DNA of 7,937 bases, taken from contig JASHRY010000409.1 in NCBI GenBank assembly GCA_030037105.1, forward strand, positions 1 through 7,937, in the 5' to 3' direction. Below the pieces are notes generated by a model that saw only the letters and a list, made by a program, of their open reading frames with translations, was not told the origin of the DNA and searched no databases. How positions within the stretch are numbered: the first letter of the stretch is position 1; each line of letters starts with the position of its first letter. This DNA comes from Xanthobacteraceae bacterium. GTDB taxonomy: Bacteria; Pseudomonadota; Alphaproteobacteria; Rhizobiales; Xanthobacteraceae. Positions 1 to 7,154 of this stretch are shown piece by piece. The translations under genes were made by a program, and so were the position numbers.

Positions 1-573
1 GGTGCCGCGGCCGGCCCAGCGCGCGCCCCCGCCACCGAACAGGGCCGCGGCGATGGCCGCCGCCGCCGTGGTGTTGCCGATCCCCATCTCGCCGAGGCAG
101 ATGAGATCGGCTTGCGGCGACGCCGCCTCGTAGCCGCCCGCCACCGCGTCGAGGAATTCCCGTTCGGTGAGCGCCGGCGCGACCGTGAAGTCGGCGGTCG
201 GCGCATCGAGCTCGAGCGGAAAGACGCGCAACCGGGCGCCGGCGGCGCGCGCGAGCTGGTTGATGGCGGCGCCGCCGGCGGCGAAATTGGCCACCATCTG
301 CGCGGTCACTTCGGCGGGATAGGCCGACACGCCGAGCCTGGTCACGCCATGATTGCCGGCAAAGACGAGAATATCGACGCGATCGAGCAGCGGCGGCGCA
401 TGGCCCTGCCAATGCGCGAGAAAGGCGACCAGATCCTCGAGCCGGCCGAGGCTGCGCGGCGGCTTGGTCAGCGTGTCTTCGCGCTGGGCGACCGCCGCGC
501 TCGCGGCCGGATGCCCGCCCGGCAGATCGAGGCATAAGGCGCGCAGATCGGCAAGTGAGGTAAAATTCGTCAT
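1..573 (-). CDS. cobT: Nicotinate-nucleotide--dimethylbenzimidazole phosphoribosyltransferase, N-terminal part
   Basis: CobT transfers phosphoribose from nicotinate mononucleotide to 5,6-dimethylbenzimidazole, giving alpha-ribazole phosphate for the lower ligand of cobalamin; it is cytoplasmic. I translated the minus strand from the ATG at 573-571 and found 191 open codons running off the window edge. Family motifs are clear: LTKPPRSLGRLEDL (residues 35-48), FAGNHGV (71-77) and GEMGIGNTTAAAA (161-173), the last being part of the substrate pocket. The family is usually near 340-350 residues, so about 150 C-terminal residues, including the catalytic glutamate, lie outside the window. The ATG is supported by a GGGGGAA Shine-Dalgarno sequence six bases upstream. 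The gene is divergent from cobS, which uses the CobT product after dephosphorylation. The assignment is very secure; only completeness cannot be judged. Confidence 0.96.
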   Translation of the reverse strand, partial: MTNFTSLADLRALCLDLPGGHPAASAAVAQREDTLTKPPRSLGRLEDLVAFLAHWQGHAPPLLDRVDILVFAGNHGVTRLGVSAYPAEVTAQMVANFAAGGAAINQLARAAGARLRVFPLELDAPTADFTVAPALTEREFLDAVAGGYEAASPQADLICLGEMGIGNTTAAAAIAAALFGGGGARWAGRGT

Positions 574-659
574 CACTGATTCCCCCGCGTTGCGTCAGAC
601 TTCTAACAAATCCGCCGCGGCGCGGCCATAAGCGCGACGGCTGAAAGCGAGAGCGAACA
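574..659. promoter_or_regulatory. Divergent cobT/cobS promoter spacer
   Basis: This is the only DNA between two outward-facing cobalamin genes, so promoters for both should lie here or reach slightly into the coding regions. I could not pick out a convincing -35/-10 pair on either strand. At 86 bases the spacer is too short for a complete cobalamin riboswitch (usually around 200 bases), and I saw no B12-box-like core. A role as a promoter region is inferred from gene orientation only. Confidence 0.4.
580..586 (-). promoter_or_regulatory. Ribosome binding site of cobT
   Basis: On the minus strand GGGGGAA lies six bases before the ATG at 573. It is a strong purine-rich Shine-Dalgarno sequence and fixes this start. 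An in-frame GTG directly before the ATG (576-574) is a possible but less likely alternative. Confidence 0.65.
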
Positions 660-1436
660 ATGGCGACATCCGAGGCACCAAGCCCATGGCTCGCGGAGCG
701 CGTCCACGAGCTCAATGTGAGCATTCTGTTTTCGACGCGGCTGCCGTTCGCGCGCGCGGCGACGATCACCGGCGCCGCCATCGCGCAGGCGGCCTGGGCA
801 CTGCCGCTCGCCGGCATTGTCGTCGGCGTCATCGGCGCGGTGGTCTTCGCCCTGGCGCGCCGGACGGGATTGCCGGCCTGGCCGGCGGCGGCGCTGACCA
901 TCGCCGCGACCTTGGCGGTGACCGGCTGCCTGCACGAGGACGGATTGGCCGACGCAACGGACGGATTCGGCGGCGGCAGGACGCGCGAGGCCAAGCTCGC
1001 GATCATGCGCGACAGCCGCATCGGCGCTTACGGCGTCTGCGCCCTGGCGATCTCGATCCTCATCCGCGCCGGCGCCCTGGCGAGCCTCGCCGATCCGGAA
1101 TCGGTCGCGGCGGCGCTGATTGCGGCGCACGCCGGCGGCCGCGCCGCCATGCCGCTGTTCATGTTTTTCGTGCCGCCGGCGCGCAACGACGGCTTGTCTT
1201 TCGCCGCCGGGCATCCGCCGGGCGCGCGCGTCGCCGTCGCCGCCGTGCTCGGCCTGGTGATTCTCGATCTTTGCCTCGGCTTCGTGGCGGCGGCCGCGGC
1301 GATGATCCTGCTCGCGATCGTCGTCGCGCTGATGGCGCGATTGAGCTTCGGCCAGATCGGCGGCCAGACCGGCGACGTCATCGGCGCGCTCGAGCAGGTG
1401 AGCGAGATGGTTATCCTGCTCGTCGCGCTGCGCTGA
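660..1436 (+). CDS. cobS: Adenosylcobinamide-GDP ribazoletransferase (cobalamin synthase)
   Basis: CobS joins adenosylcobinamide-GDP to alpha-ribazole (or its phosphate), releasing GMP and completing adenosylcobalamin (or its 5'-phosphate); it is an inner-membrane enzyme. The 258-residue product has the normal length. The signature block occupies residues 89-125 and contains the acidic metal-binding stretch HEDGLADATDGFGGG (92-106) followed by MRDSRIGAYG (116-125). A second conserved block, GGQTGDVIGALEQVSE, lies at 234-249. Hydrophobic helices are evident around residues 45-66, 73-88, 126-142, 150-171, 190-213 and 214-227, as expected for this polytopic family. The ATG is preceded only by a weak GAGCGA-type ribosome site. 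The gene is divergent from cobT and converges on the ABC permease gene. No frame or motif defect is visible. Confidence 0.96.
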   Translation: MATSEAPSPWLAERVHELNVSILFSTRLPFARAATITGAAIAQAAWALPLAGIVVGVIGAVVFALARRTGLPAWPAAALTIAATLAVTGCLHEDGLADATDGFGGGRTREAKLAIMRDSRIGAYGVCALAISILIRAGALASLADPESVAAALIAAHAGGRAAMPLFMFFVPPARNDGLSFAAGHPPGARVAVAAVLGLVILDLCLGFVAAAAAMILLAIVVALMARLSFGQIGGQTGDVIGALEQVSEMVILLVALR

Positions 1437-1440
1437 TGTC

Positions 1441-1522
1441 GTCATTGCGGGCGCGGCGACGCCATCCGGCGTGATGCGGCGGATGCGGATTGCCGCGTCG
1501 CTATTATGCCCGCCGCAATGAC
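1441..1522. repeat. Palindromic REP-like element between convergent genes
   Basis: The element is bounded by perfect inverted arms GTCATTGCGG (1441-1450) and CCGCAATGAC (1513-1522), extended by one C/G pair to 1440/1523. Inner parts also pair: GCGACGCCATCC on the left against the complement of GGATTGCCGCGTCGC on the right. The GTCATTGCGnGCG...GCAATGAC pattern resembles a dispersed palindromic repeat I know from rhizobial genomes (from memory). It fills the gap between the ends of cobS and the oppositely oriented permease gene, where it could act as a two-way transcription stop. That role is inferred; no T-tract follows. Confidence 0.75.
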
Positions 1523-1529
1523 GCTGCGG

Positions 1530-3062
1530 TCACGCGATCGCTTCCTTGTGCGGGCTCACATAGCGGGCGCCGGCGAGCAGGCCGAGCGCGATCACAGCCG
1601 GACCGACGGCGAGCCATGGGCTGGCGGCGGCGACCGCGGCGGTCCCGGCCCAGCCGATCGAGGAAAAGGCCTCGGCGAAGGTCGCGACCCGCGAGGAGAC
1701 CTGGCGGCGGCGAAACTGGCTGCGTTTGGCCTGGCTGCGGAACCAGAGCTGGATGGCGGTCGCCGCAACGGAAGCAATGACGATGCCGCCGCCGGTGACC
1801 AGCGCATGCCGCGGCGAAGCGATCGCGAGCGCCGCGACCAGCGGCGCGAAGACGAGCGCGATGATGCCGAGCACCGCCTCGACCTTGGCGCGCAGAACGA
1901 GGCGCGGGCGAATCGGCGCCGCGGCGACGAGATCGGGCGCGTCCTCGCCCGAGATCGTGAGCCAGGCGAGGCCGCCGGCAAGCTGTCCCGCCGCCATGAC
2001 CAGCACCGGCACCAGGAGGTTGAGCGCGCCGCCGCCGCCGGTCGCGAAACTGCGCCAGAGCAGGACCGCCGGAGGGATGAGATAGAGCATCTGCATGAGC
2101 GTCTGCGACACGAGCCAGGGATCGCGCCGCAGCAAGATCCATTCCTTGCGCTGCAGCGCGCGCCGCGGCGTCATCGGGCGAAAGACGGCCGGCCGCGCTT
2201 CGCTCACGCGGAAATCGCCGGCGCCGGTCGCGGCCACGGCATATTCGCCGAAGCGCGGAGCGACCGCGGCGACGGCGGCGCCGAGCACGACCGCGCTTGC
2301 GGCCACAACGCCGATGAGCGCCATCCCGTCGCCGAGGACGGCGCGCGCCGGCCACCAGAGAACGTTCCCGGCGTCGGGCGTGAACGCCAGCACCGCGGCC
2401 GACTGCACCACGTCGGCCCGCGACATTGTTCCGTAGGACAGGATCGCCGCGACCTGCAGGCCGATCACGAAAGCGGCGCCGATCGCGGCGGCGACGATTT
2501 GCGCCACCAGGCGCGTGCGCTTCGGGCCGATGGCGCGGAACAGCGCGACCGTCAGCGCCACCGCCAGCGCGGTCGCCGTCGCGCCCATGGCGACGATAAC
2601 GCCGTAAGCGCCGAGCCAATGCCAGCCGCCGCGCACCGCCAGCATGTCGATGAATGGCGCGGCGAGCGGCAGCGCCATCATCGCGACCGCGAGCGCGACC
2701 GTTAAGATGCGCACGGCGAAGACCTTATGCGCCGCGACCGGCGAGGCGAGTATGAGATCGAGGTCGGAGCGCGCATAGAAGGCGCGCGTCATCGACTCCA
2801 TCGCCTGCGACACCATCAGCAGCCATGACAGCAGCACGGTCGCCGAGATCGCGATCAGCATCGGCTTGTCGACCGCGGCCGCGGCGTAGCGGCCGACCAT
2901 GAAATAGGCGATGGCGTGCATGACGATCACGAAGGCGGCGAAGCCGATGGCGACGCTGCGCCGGCGCGCGCGCCGGCCGGCGGTCATCATGGCGAGCCAA
3001 TCGCGCCAGGCGAGCCGCGATTCGTGCCGCGCGAACCAGACGGCGGTGCCGGACTCGATCAT
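1530..3062 (-). CDS. ABC-2-type transporter permease
   Basis: This 510-residue polytopic protein is probably the membrane partner of the ATPase encoded just upstream in the same direction. It begins with a charged amphipathic segment containing WFARHESRLAWRDW (residues 9-22). About 11-12 hydrophobic spans follow, around residues 38-57, 67-87, 114-138, 149-176, 185-208, 247-268, 320-338, 347-370, 396-415, 420-440 and 470-500. The loop FYARSDLDLILASPV (95-109), after the second span, resembles the conserved loop of ABC exporter permeases of the EcsB/ABC-2 kind. The large size suggests two fused six-helix halves, so one gene may supply the whole channel. No periplasmic binding protein gene is nearby, which favours export over import. 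The substrate is unknown. The ATG at 3062 fits the family N-terminus, although the nearest purine stretch (GAGG) is rather far upstream. Confidence 0.85.
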   Translation of the reverse strand: MIESGTAVWFARHESRLAWRDWLAMMTAGRRARRRSVAIGFAAFVIVMHAIAYFMVGRYAAAAVDKPMLIAISATVLLSWLLMVSQAMESMTRAFYARSDLDLILASPVAAHKVFAVRILTVALAVAMMALPLAAPFIDMLAVRGGWHWLGAYGVIVAMGATATALAVALTVALFRAIGPKRTRLVAQIVAAAIGAAFVIGLQVAAILSYGTMSRADVVQSAAVLAFTPDAGNVLWWPARAVLGDGMALIGVVAASAVVLGAAVAAVAPRFGEYAVAATGAGDFRVSEARPAVFRPMTPRRALQRKEWILLRRDPWLVSQTLMQMLYLIPPAVLLWRSFATGGGGALNLLVPVLVMAAGQLAGGLAWLTISGEDAPDLVAAAPIRPRLVLRAKVEAVLGIIALVFAPLVAALAIASPRHALVTGGGIVIASVAATAIQLWFRSQAKRSQFRRRQVSSRVATFAEAFSSIGWAGTAAVAAASPWLAVGPAVIALGLLAGARYVSPHKEAIA

Positions 3063-3078
3063 CGTGTCTTATTTGCCT

Positions 3079-3194
3079 CGTCATTCCGGGGCGCGCAAAG
3101 CGCGAGCCCGGAATCCATAACCGCGATCAGTACGGAATCGGGCCCGACTGCGGTCATGGATTGCGGGCAACCGCCGCGCGGTTTCCGGAACGAC
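3079..3194. repeat. Palindromic REP-like element between ABC ATPase and permease genes
   Basis: The left arm (3079-3118) reads CGTCATTCCGGGGCGCGC followed by GAGCCCGGAATCCAT, and itself folds through CCGGGGCGCGC/GCGCGAGCCCGG. The right arm (about 3153-3194) is a degraded inverted copy: ATGGATTGCGGGC, then TTTCCGGAACGAC. The CGTCATTCCGGGG...CCCGGAATCCAT pattern resembles a second family of dispersed intergenic repeats I recall from Bradyrhizobium and relatives. It sits in the 151-base gap between two genes that should be co-transcribed, so it may shape message stability or relative expression. That effect is inferred. Confidence 0.75.
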
Positions 3195-3213
3195 ATGTGA
3201 GAAGATCGAATAG

Positions 3214-4005
<792 letters not shown>

Positions 4006-4119
4006 GACGCCGGCAGACTAGCGGAACAGAGGTTTCAGCGCGGTGAATCGGTTACCGCGTTTTCGCGGCGAACAGTTAAAGCTTGTTGCGCGCGGCGCAA
4101 TTCGCTGCACCATCGCGCC
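4006..4119. other. Spacer upstream of the ABC ATPase gene with two small hairpins
   Basis: This non-coding spacer lies between the toxin remnant and the ATPase gene, both read on the minus strand. Two short perfect hairpins are present: 4086-4100 (TTGCGC, three-base loop, GCGCAA) and 4055-4068 (CCGCG, four-base loop, CGCGG). Neither is followed by a convincing T-run on the minus strand, so a terminator for the toxin unit is possible but not shown. The promoter of the ABC pair should lie here if the pair has its own, but I could not identify it. The open frame seen across this stretch is read-through from the frameshifted toxin. Confidence 0.4.
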
Positions 4120-4465
4120 TTAGCGCACGGCGCCGCCGAACCCGAATACCCCGAAGAAGACCTGGCGTGCGTCCTTAACCAGACGGGATCTGCATCGCCG
4201 ATACGCCCGGCGATGATGCTCTTATTGATTGTAGCTATCTTGTCGAAGCGCACCGAGGACACGACCTTGAGCCCGGTTCCGGCCGTCGGCGCCATCGTCA
4301 TGGCATCGGAATCCTTACGAGGGGCCGAGGTGATATAGGCGACTATAACGTCTGTTCGCCGATCGTTATCGGTGGAGATAACCAGTGCCGGGCGGCGCTT
4401 GGCGGCGGTCAAGTCGGTGAAAGGGAAATCGGTGAGCACGATTGCCCAAAGGGAATTGCCGTCAC
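4120..4465 (-). pseudogene. MazF/PemK-family mRNA-interferase toxin, disrupted by two frameshifts
   Basis: MazF/PemK toxins are cytoplasmic endoribonucleases that cut mRNA. The core is clear: VLTDFPFTDLTAAKRRPALVIS near the N-terminus (conserved KRRP), then VAYITSAPR (conserved Thr-Ser), VRFDKIATINKSIIAGRIGD and ADPVWL. In the uninterrupted frame both ends are wrong. At the start, a GTG (4465-4463) overlaps the antitoxin stop as GTGA and reads MTAIPFG, the expected family N-terminus. One base missing in the G-run (CCC at 4445-4447 on plus) then breaks the frame before AIVLTDF. At the end, VWL is followed by shifted residues, while another frame reads DARQVFFGVFGFGGAVR and stops at TAA 4122-4120; this indicates one base lost around 4173-4176. 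Restoring two bases gives 115 residues, a normal size. As written, the ATG at 4493 would give a 152-residue protein with foreign termini. Sequencing error is an alternative to true decay. Confidence 0.8.
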
Positions 4466-4683
4466 GGGCGGAAGCGCTCGACCAGGTCGGCATCGTTATA
4501 CAAATCGGGCTCTTCAGCCAGCCAGTCGAACGCGCCTCCCGCAGCATTGACCGCCGTAAGAGAGGGCTCTTGCGCTTCGATGCTTTCAACGACAACACGC
4601 AATCGCTGATGCGGCGGTACGCCGCGCCGGTGCAGTTCTTCCGTCACCTTGCCGGCCTCGATGTTGTTGAGAATCTGTCTCAT
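4462..4683 (-). CDS. Antitoxin-like small protein of a MazF/PemK-type toxin-antitoxin pair
   Basis: This 73-residue acidic protein lies directly upstream of the MazF/PemK-type toxin remnant. The N-terminal part MRQILNNIEAGKVTEELHRR (1-20) looks like a short helical region, followed by GVPPHQRLRVVVE (21-33), a beta-type stretch common in small antitoxins. The C-terminal part, AFDWLAEEPDLYNDADLVER (51-70), is rich in acids and aromatics, as expected for the unfolded tail that wraps the toxin. In a working pair it would neutralise the toxin and, with it, bind its own operator. The ATG at 4683 is chosen because the product matches antitoxin size and a palindromic promoter region ends two bases before it. 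An in-frame ATG at 4770 would add 29 basic residues and read through the palindrome. No Shine-Dalgarno sequence is seen. The gene appears intact although its partner is broken. Confidence 0.72.
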   Translation of the reverse strand: MRQILNNIEAGKVTEELHRRGVPPHQRLRVVVESIEAQEPSLTAVNAAGGAFDWLAEEPDLYNDADLVERFRP

Positions 4684-4684
4684 G

Positions 4685-4700
4685 GAGCTAAATTTAGCTC
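4685..4700. promoter_or_regulatory. Perfect 16-bp palindrome, probable toxin-antitoxin operator
   Basis: GAGCTAAATTTAGCTC is a perfect palindrome one base upstream of the antitoxin ATG, in an otherwise GC-rich setting. It overlaps the proposed -10 element. Palindromes in this position are the usual binding sites for antitoxin or toxin-antitoxin complexes that repress their own operon. Operator function is inferred from position and symmetry. Confidence 0.6.
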
Positions 4701-4719
4701 GACGCTGATGCGGCGGCAA
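4691..4719 (-). promoter_or_regulatory. Candidate promoter of the toxin-antitoxin pair
   Basis: On the minus strand TTGCCG (4719-4714) and TAAATT (4696-4691) are separated by exactly 17 bases, each matching the sigma-70 consensus at four of six positions. The -10 lies inside the 16-bp palindrome, so operator binding would block it. Transcription would begin at or within a few bases of the ATG at 4683, predicting a leaderless or nearly leaderless message, consistent with the missing Shine-Dalgarno sequence. Confidence 0.45.
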
Positions 4720-4766
4720 TGGAGTTCGCGAGCGCGCCGACGCCGCCGCGATTTTGCGGCCGCGCT

Positions 4767-7046
4767 TCATCCGCTGACGTTAAAGGCGGCGAGCGCCGCC
4801 ATGTTGACGAGCTGGGCGTCGTTCGCCGACAGCGGCACGATCTGCACGGAGCGGTCGAGGCCGACCAGAATGGGGCCGATCACAGTCGCGCCGCCGAGCT
4901 CCATCACCATCTTGGTGGCGATCGAGGCGGAGTGGAACGCCGGCATGATCAGCACATTGGCGGGTCCGGACAGGCGGCAGAACGGATAGGCCTCGCGCAG
5001 CTCCATGTTGAGCGCCACGTCGGCCGCCATCTCGCCGTCATATTCGAAATTGACCCGCTGGCGATCGAGCAGCCGCACCGCCTCCTGCACGCGCTCGGAA
5101 CGTTCGCCGGGCGGATGCCCGAACGTCGAGAAAGCGAGCAAAGCGAGCCGCGGCTCGTAGCCGAGAGCGCGCGCGACCTGCGCCGCCTCGACGGCAATCT
5201 CGGCGATGTCGGCGGCGGCCGGCATCTCGGTCACCGCCGTGTCGGCGACCAGTACCGTGCGCTCGCGCGCGAGCACGAGCGACACGCCGATCACGCGGTG
5301 GCCGGGCTTGGGATCGATGCAGCGCCGCACGTCCTCGAGCGCGACCGAGAAATTGCGGGTGACGCCGGTGACCATGGCGTCGGCGTCGCCGAGCGCGACC
5401 ATGCAGGCGGCGAAATGATTGCGGTCCTGGTTGATCAGCCGCTGGCAGTCGCGTTGCAGGAAGCCCCGCCGCTGCAAACGCTCGTAGAGATAGCTGGCAT
5501 AGGCGGCGTTGCGCGAGGACAGGCGGGCGTTGATGATCTCGATCCCATCGCCAAGCTCGACGCCGAGCGTCCGCGCGCTCTCCTTCACGCGCGCCTCGCG
5601 GCCGACCAGGAGCGCCGAGCCGAGCCCCTGATGCACGAAGGTCGCGGCGGCGCGGATCACCTGCTCCTCCTCGCCCTCGGCGAAGACCACGCGCCGCGGC
5701 TGCCGGCGCAGGCGCTCGAACACCCGCTGCAGCACGCCGGCGACCGGATCGCGCCGGGTGCGCAATTGCTGCCGATAGGCGTCCATATCGACGATCGGCC
5801 GCCGCGCCACCTTCGAATCCATCGCCGCCTTCGCCACCGCCGGCGGAATGTGCGAGATGAGGCGCGGATCGAACGGCACCGGGATGATGTAATCGGGACC
5901 GTATTTCGGCCGCGCGCCGTAGGCGGCCGCGACCTCGTCGGGCACGTCCTCGCGCGCGAGCCCGGCCAGCGCCTGCGCCGCCGCGATCTTCATTTCCATG
6001 TTGATCGCCCGCGCGCGCACGTCGAGCGCGCCGCGGAAGATATAGGGAAAGCCGAGCACGTTGTTGATCTGATTGGGATAGTCGGAACGTCCGGTGGCCA
6101 TGATGGCGTCGGAGCGCACCGCGGCGACGTCCTCGACGGTGATTTCGGGATCGGGATTGGCCATGGCGAAGATGATCGGCTTCTCCGCCATCGACTTCAC
6201 CATGGCCTGCGTCACCGCGCCTTTCACCGAGAGGCCGACGAACACGTCGGCGCCGTCGAGCGCCTCGGCGAGCGTGCGCGCCTTGGTCTTGGCGGCAAAG
6301 GCCGACTTCCACTGATTCATGCCGTCGCGGCGGCCTTCATAGATGACGCCCTTGGTGTCGCAGAGGATGAGGTTCTCGGGACGAAAGCCGATCGCGCGCA
6401 GAAGTTCGAGGCAGGCAATGCCGGCGGCGCCGGCGCCGTTGCAGACGAGCCTGGTCGCCGCGATTTCGCGGCCGGTGAGGTGCAGCGCGTTGATCAGCCC
6501 GGCGGCGGCGATGATGGCGGTGCCGTGCTGATCGTCATGAAAGACCGGGACGTCGAGCAGTTCGCGCAGCCTTTGCTCGATGATGAAGCATTCCGGGGCT
6601 TTGATGTCTTCCAGATTGATGCCGCCCCAGCTCTTGCCCAGAAATTTGACGCAGTCGACGAAGGCGTCCGCATCCTCGGTCGAGACCTCGAGATCGATGG
6701 AGTCGATGTCGGCAAAGCGCTTGAACAGCACCGATTTGCCTTCCATCACCGGCTTCGCCGCGAGCGCGCCGCGATTGCCGAGGCCGAGAATGGCGGTGCC
6801 GTTGGTGATGACCGCGACGAAATTGCCCTTGGTCGTGTAATCGAAGGCGCGGCTTTCGTCCTCGGCGATGGCGAGCACCGGAACGGCGACGCCCGGCGAA
6901 TAGGCGAGCGACAGGTCGCGCTGCGTCGCCATCGGCTTCGTTGCCACGACTTCGAGCTTTCCCGGCCGGCCCTGGCTGTGAAACAGCAGCGCCTCCTGAT
7001 CGGTGAAAGTCGGCCGGGAGGCGCGGTCGCCGCTTTTCGGAGCCAT
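4767..7046 (-). CDS. maeB: NADP-dependent malic enzyme fused to a phosphotransacetylase-like domain
   Basis: The enzyme oxidatively decarboxylates malate to pyruvate with NAD(P)+ and a divalent metal, feeding acetyl-CoA or NADPH from C4-dicarboxylates. The protein has 759 residues, matching the rhizobial long forms (Dme/Tme, about 760-770). The malic domain spans about 1-425: LAYSPGVA with catalytic Tyr49, ALAAKPVMEGK with Lys98, metal ligands in NLEDIKAPE (Glu146, Asp147) and FHDDQHGTA (Asp171/172), and a dinucleotide fold at NGAGAAGIA (203-211). The phosphate acetyl/butyryl transferase-like domain covers about 430-759, with ALGDADAMVTG (551-561), EYDGEMAADVALN (668-680) and GPILVGLDRSVQIVPLSA (724-741). 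In studied family members this domain is regulatory (acetyl-CoA) rather than catalytic. The ATG at 7046 is preferred over an in-frame TTG at 7052 because AGGGAA lies six bases before it. NAD versus NADP preference cannot be read with certainty. Confidence 0.95.
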   Translation of the reverse strand: MAPKSGDRASRPTFTDQEALLFHSQGRPGKLEVVATKPMATQRDLSLAYSPGVAVPVLAIAEDESRAFDYTTKGNFVAVITNGTAILGLGNRGALAAKPVMEGKSVLFKRFADIDSIDLEVSTEDADAFVDCVKFLGKSWGGINLEDIKAPECFIIEQRLRELLDVPVFHDDQHGTAIIAAAGLINALHLTGREIAATRLVCNGAGAAGIACLELLRAIGFRPENLILCDTKGVIYEGRRDGMNQWKSAFAAKTKARTLAEALDGADVFVGLSVKGAVTQAMVKSMAEKPIIFAMANPDPEITVEDVAAVRSDAIMATGRSDYPNQINNVLGFPYIFRGALDVRARAINMEMKIAAAQALAGLAREDVPDEVAAAYGARPKYGPDYIIPVPFDPRLISHIPPAVAKAAMDSKVARRPIVDMDAYRQQLRTRRDPVAGVLQRVFERLRRQPRRVVFAEGEEEQVIRAAATFVHQGLGSALLVGREARVKESARTLGVELGDGIEIINARLSSRNAAYASYLYERLQRRGFLQRDCQRLINQDRNHFAACMVALGDADAMVTGVTRNFSVALEDVRRCIDPKPGHRVIGVSLVLARERTVLVADTAVTEMPAAADIAEIAVEAAQVARALGYEPRLALLAFSTFGHPPGERSERVQEAVRLLDRQRVNFEYDGEMAADVALNMELREAYPFCRLSGPANVLIMPAFHSASIATKMVMELGGATVIGPILVGLDRSVQIVPLSANDAQLVNMAALAAFNVSG

Positions 7047-7052
7047 TTTCAA

Positions 7053-7058
7053 TTCCCT
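7053..7058 (-). promoter_or_regulatory. Ribosome binding site of maeB
   Basis: AGGGAA on the minus strand lies six bases before the ATG at 7046. The TTG at 7052 directly abuts this site and so cannot be the start. It therefore sets the product at 759 residues rather than 761. Confidence 0.7.
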
Positions 7059-7103
7059 GTCAGTGGGGCAAAAGTCCGGAACGGAGGGTCGAGGACGACG
7101 TTA

Positions 7104-7150
7104 GCGCATCATCCGGAAAACTGGGATCCGGTTTTCCGAAAAGATCTCAC
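7104..7150. repeat. Palindromic intergenic repeat, copy 1 (degraded)
   Basis: This copy shares the CCGGAAAA...CCGGTTTTCCGAAAAGATC layout with its neighbour at 7155-7202. The inner arms CGGAAAAC (7114-7121) and GTTTTCCG (7131-7138) pair perfectly, but the outer arms have decayed (GCGCATCAT against AGATCTCAC). It lies about 57 bases upstream of the maeB start, so it may sit inside or just beside the maeB promoter. Confidence 0.7.
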
Positions 7151-7154
7151 TTCA

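Noticed and set aside
603..1445. 280-codon minus-strand frame over cobS
   Set aside because: It is antisense to a full-length cobS with all family motifs and has charged low-complexity composition.
1504..2705. Long open frames on both strands over the permease gene (1504-2619 minus, 1506-2705 plus)
   Set aside because: They are Arg-rich shadows of the 510-residue permease, whose own frame has coherent transmembrane helices.
4055..4100. Two small hairpins as a Rho-independent terminator of the toxin unit
   Set aside because: Stems are only five and six bases long and no T-run follows on the minus strand. They are kept only as notes in the spacer entry.
4035..4598. 187-codon open frame read as an intact toxin
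   Set aside because: Only the middle matches MazF/PemK. The N-terminal part re-reads the antitoxin gene in another frame, and the tail after VWL is a shifted reading of the family C-terminus plus non-coding DNA.
7050..7052. TTG as the maeB start
   Set aside because: The Shine-Dalgarno sequence AGGGAA directly abuts it, leaving no spacing, while the ATG two codons later has ideal six-base spacing.
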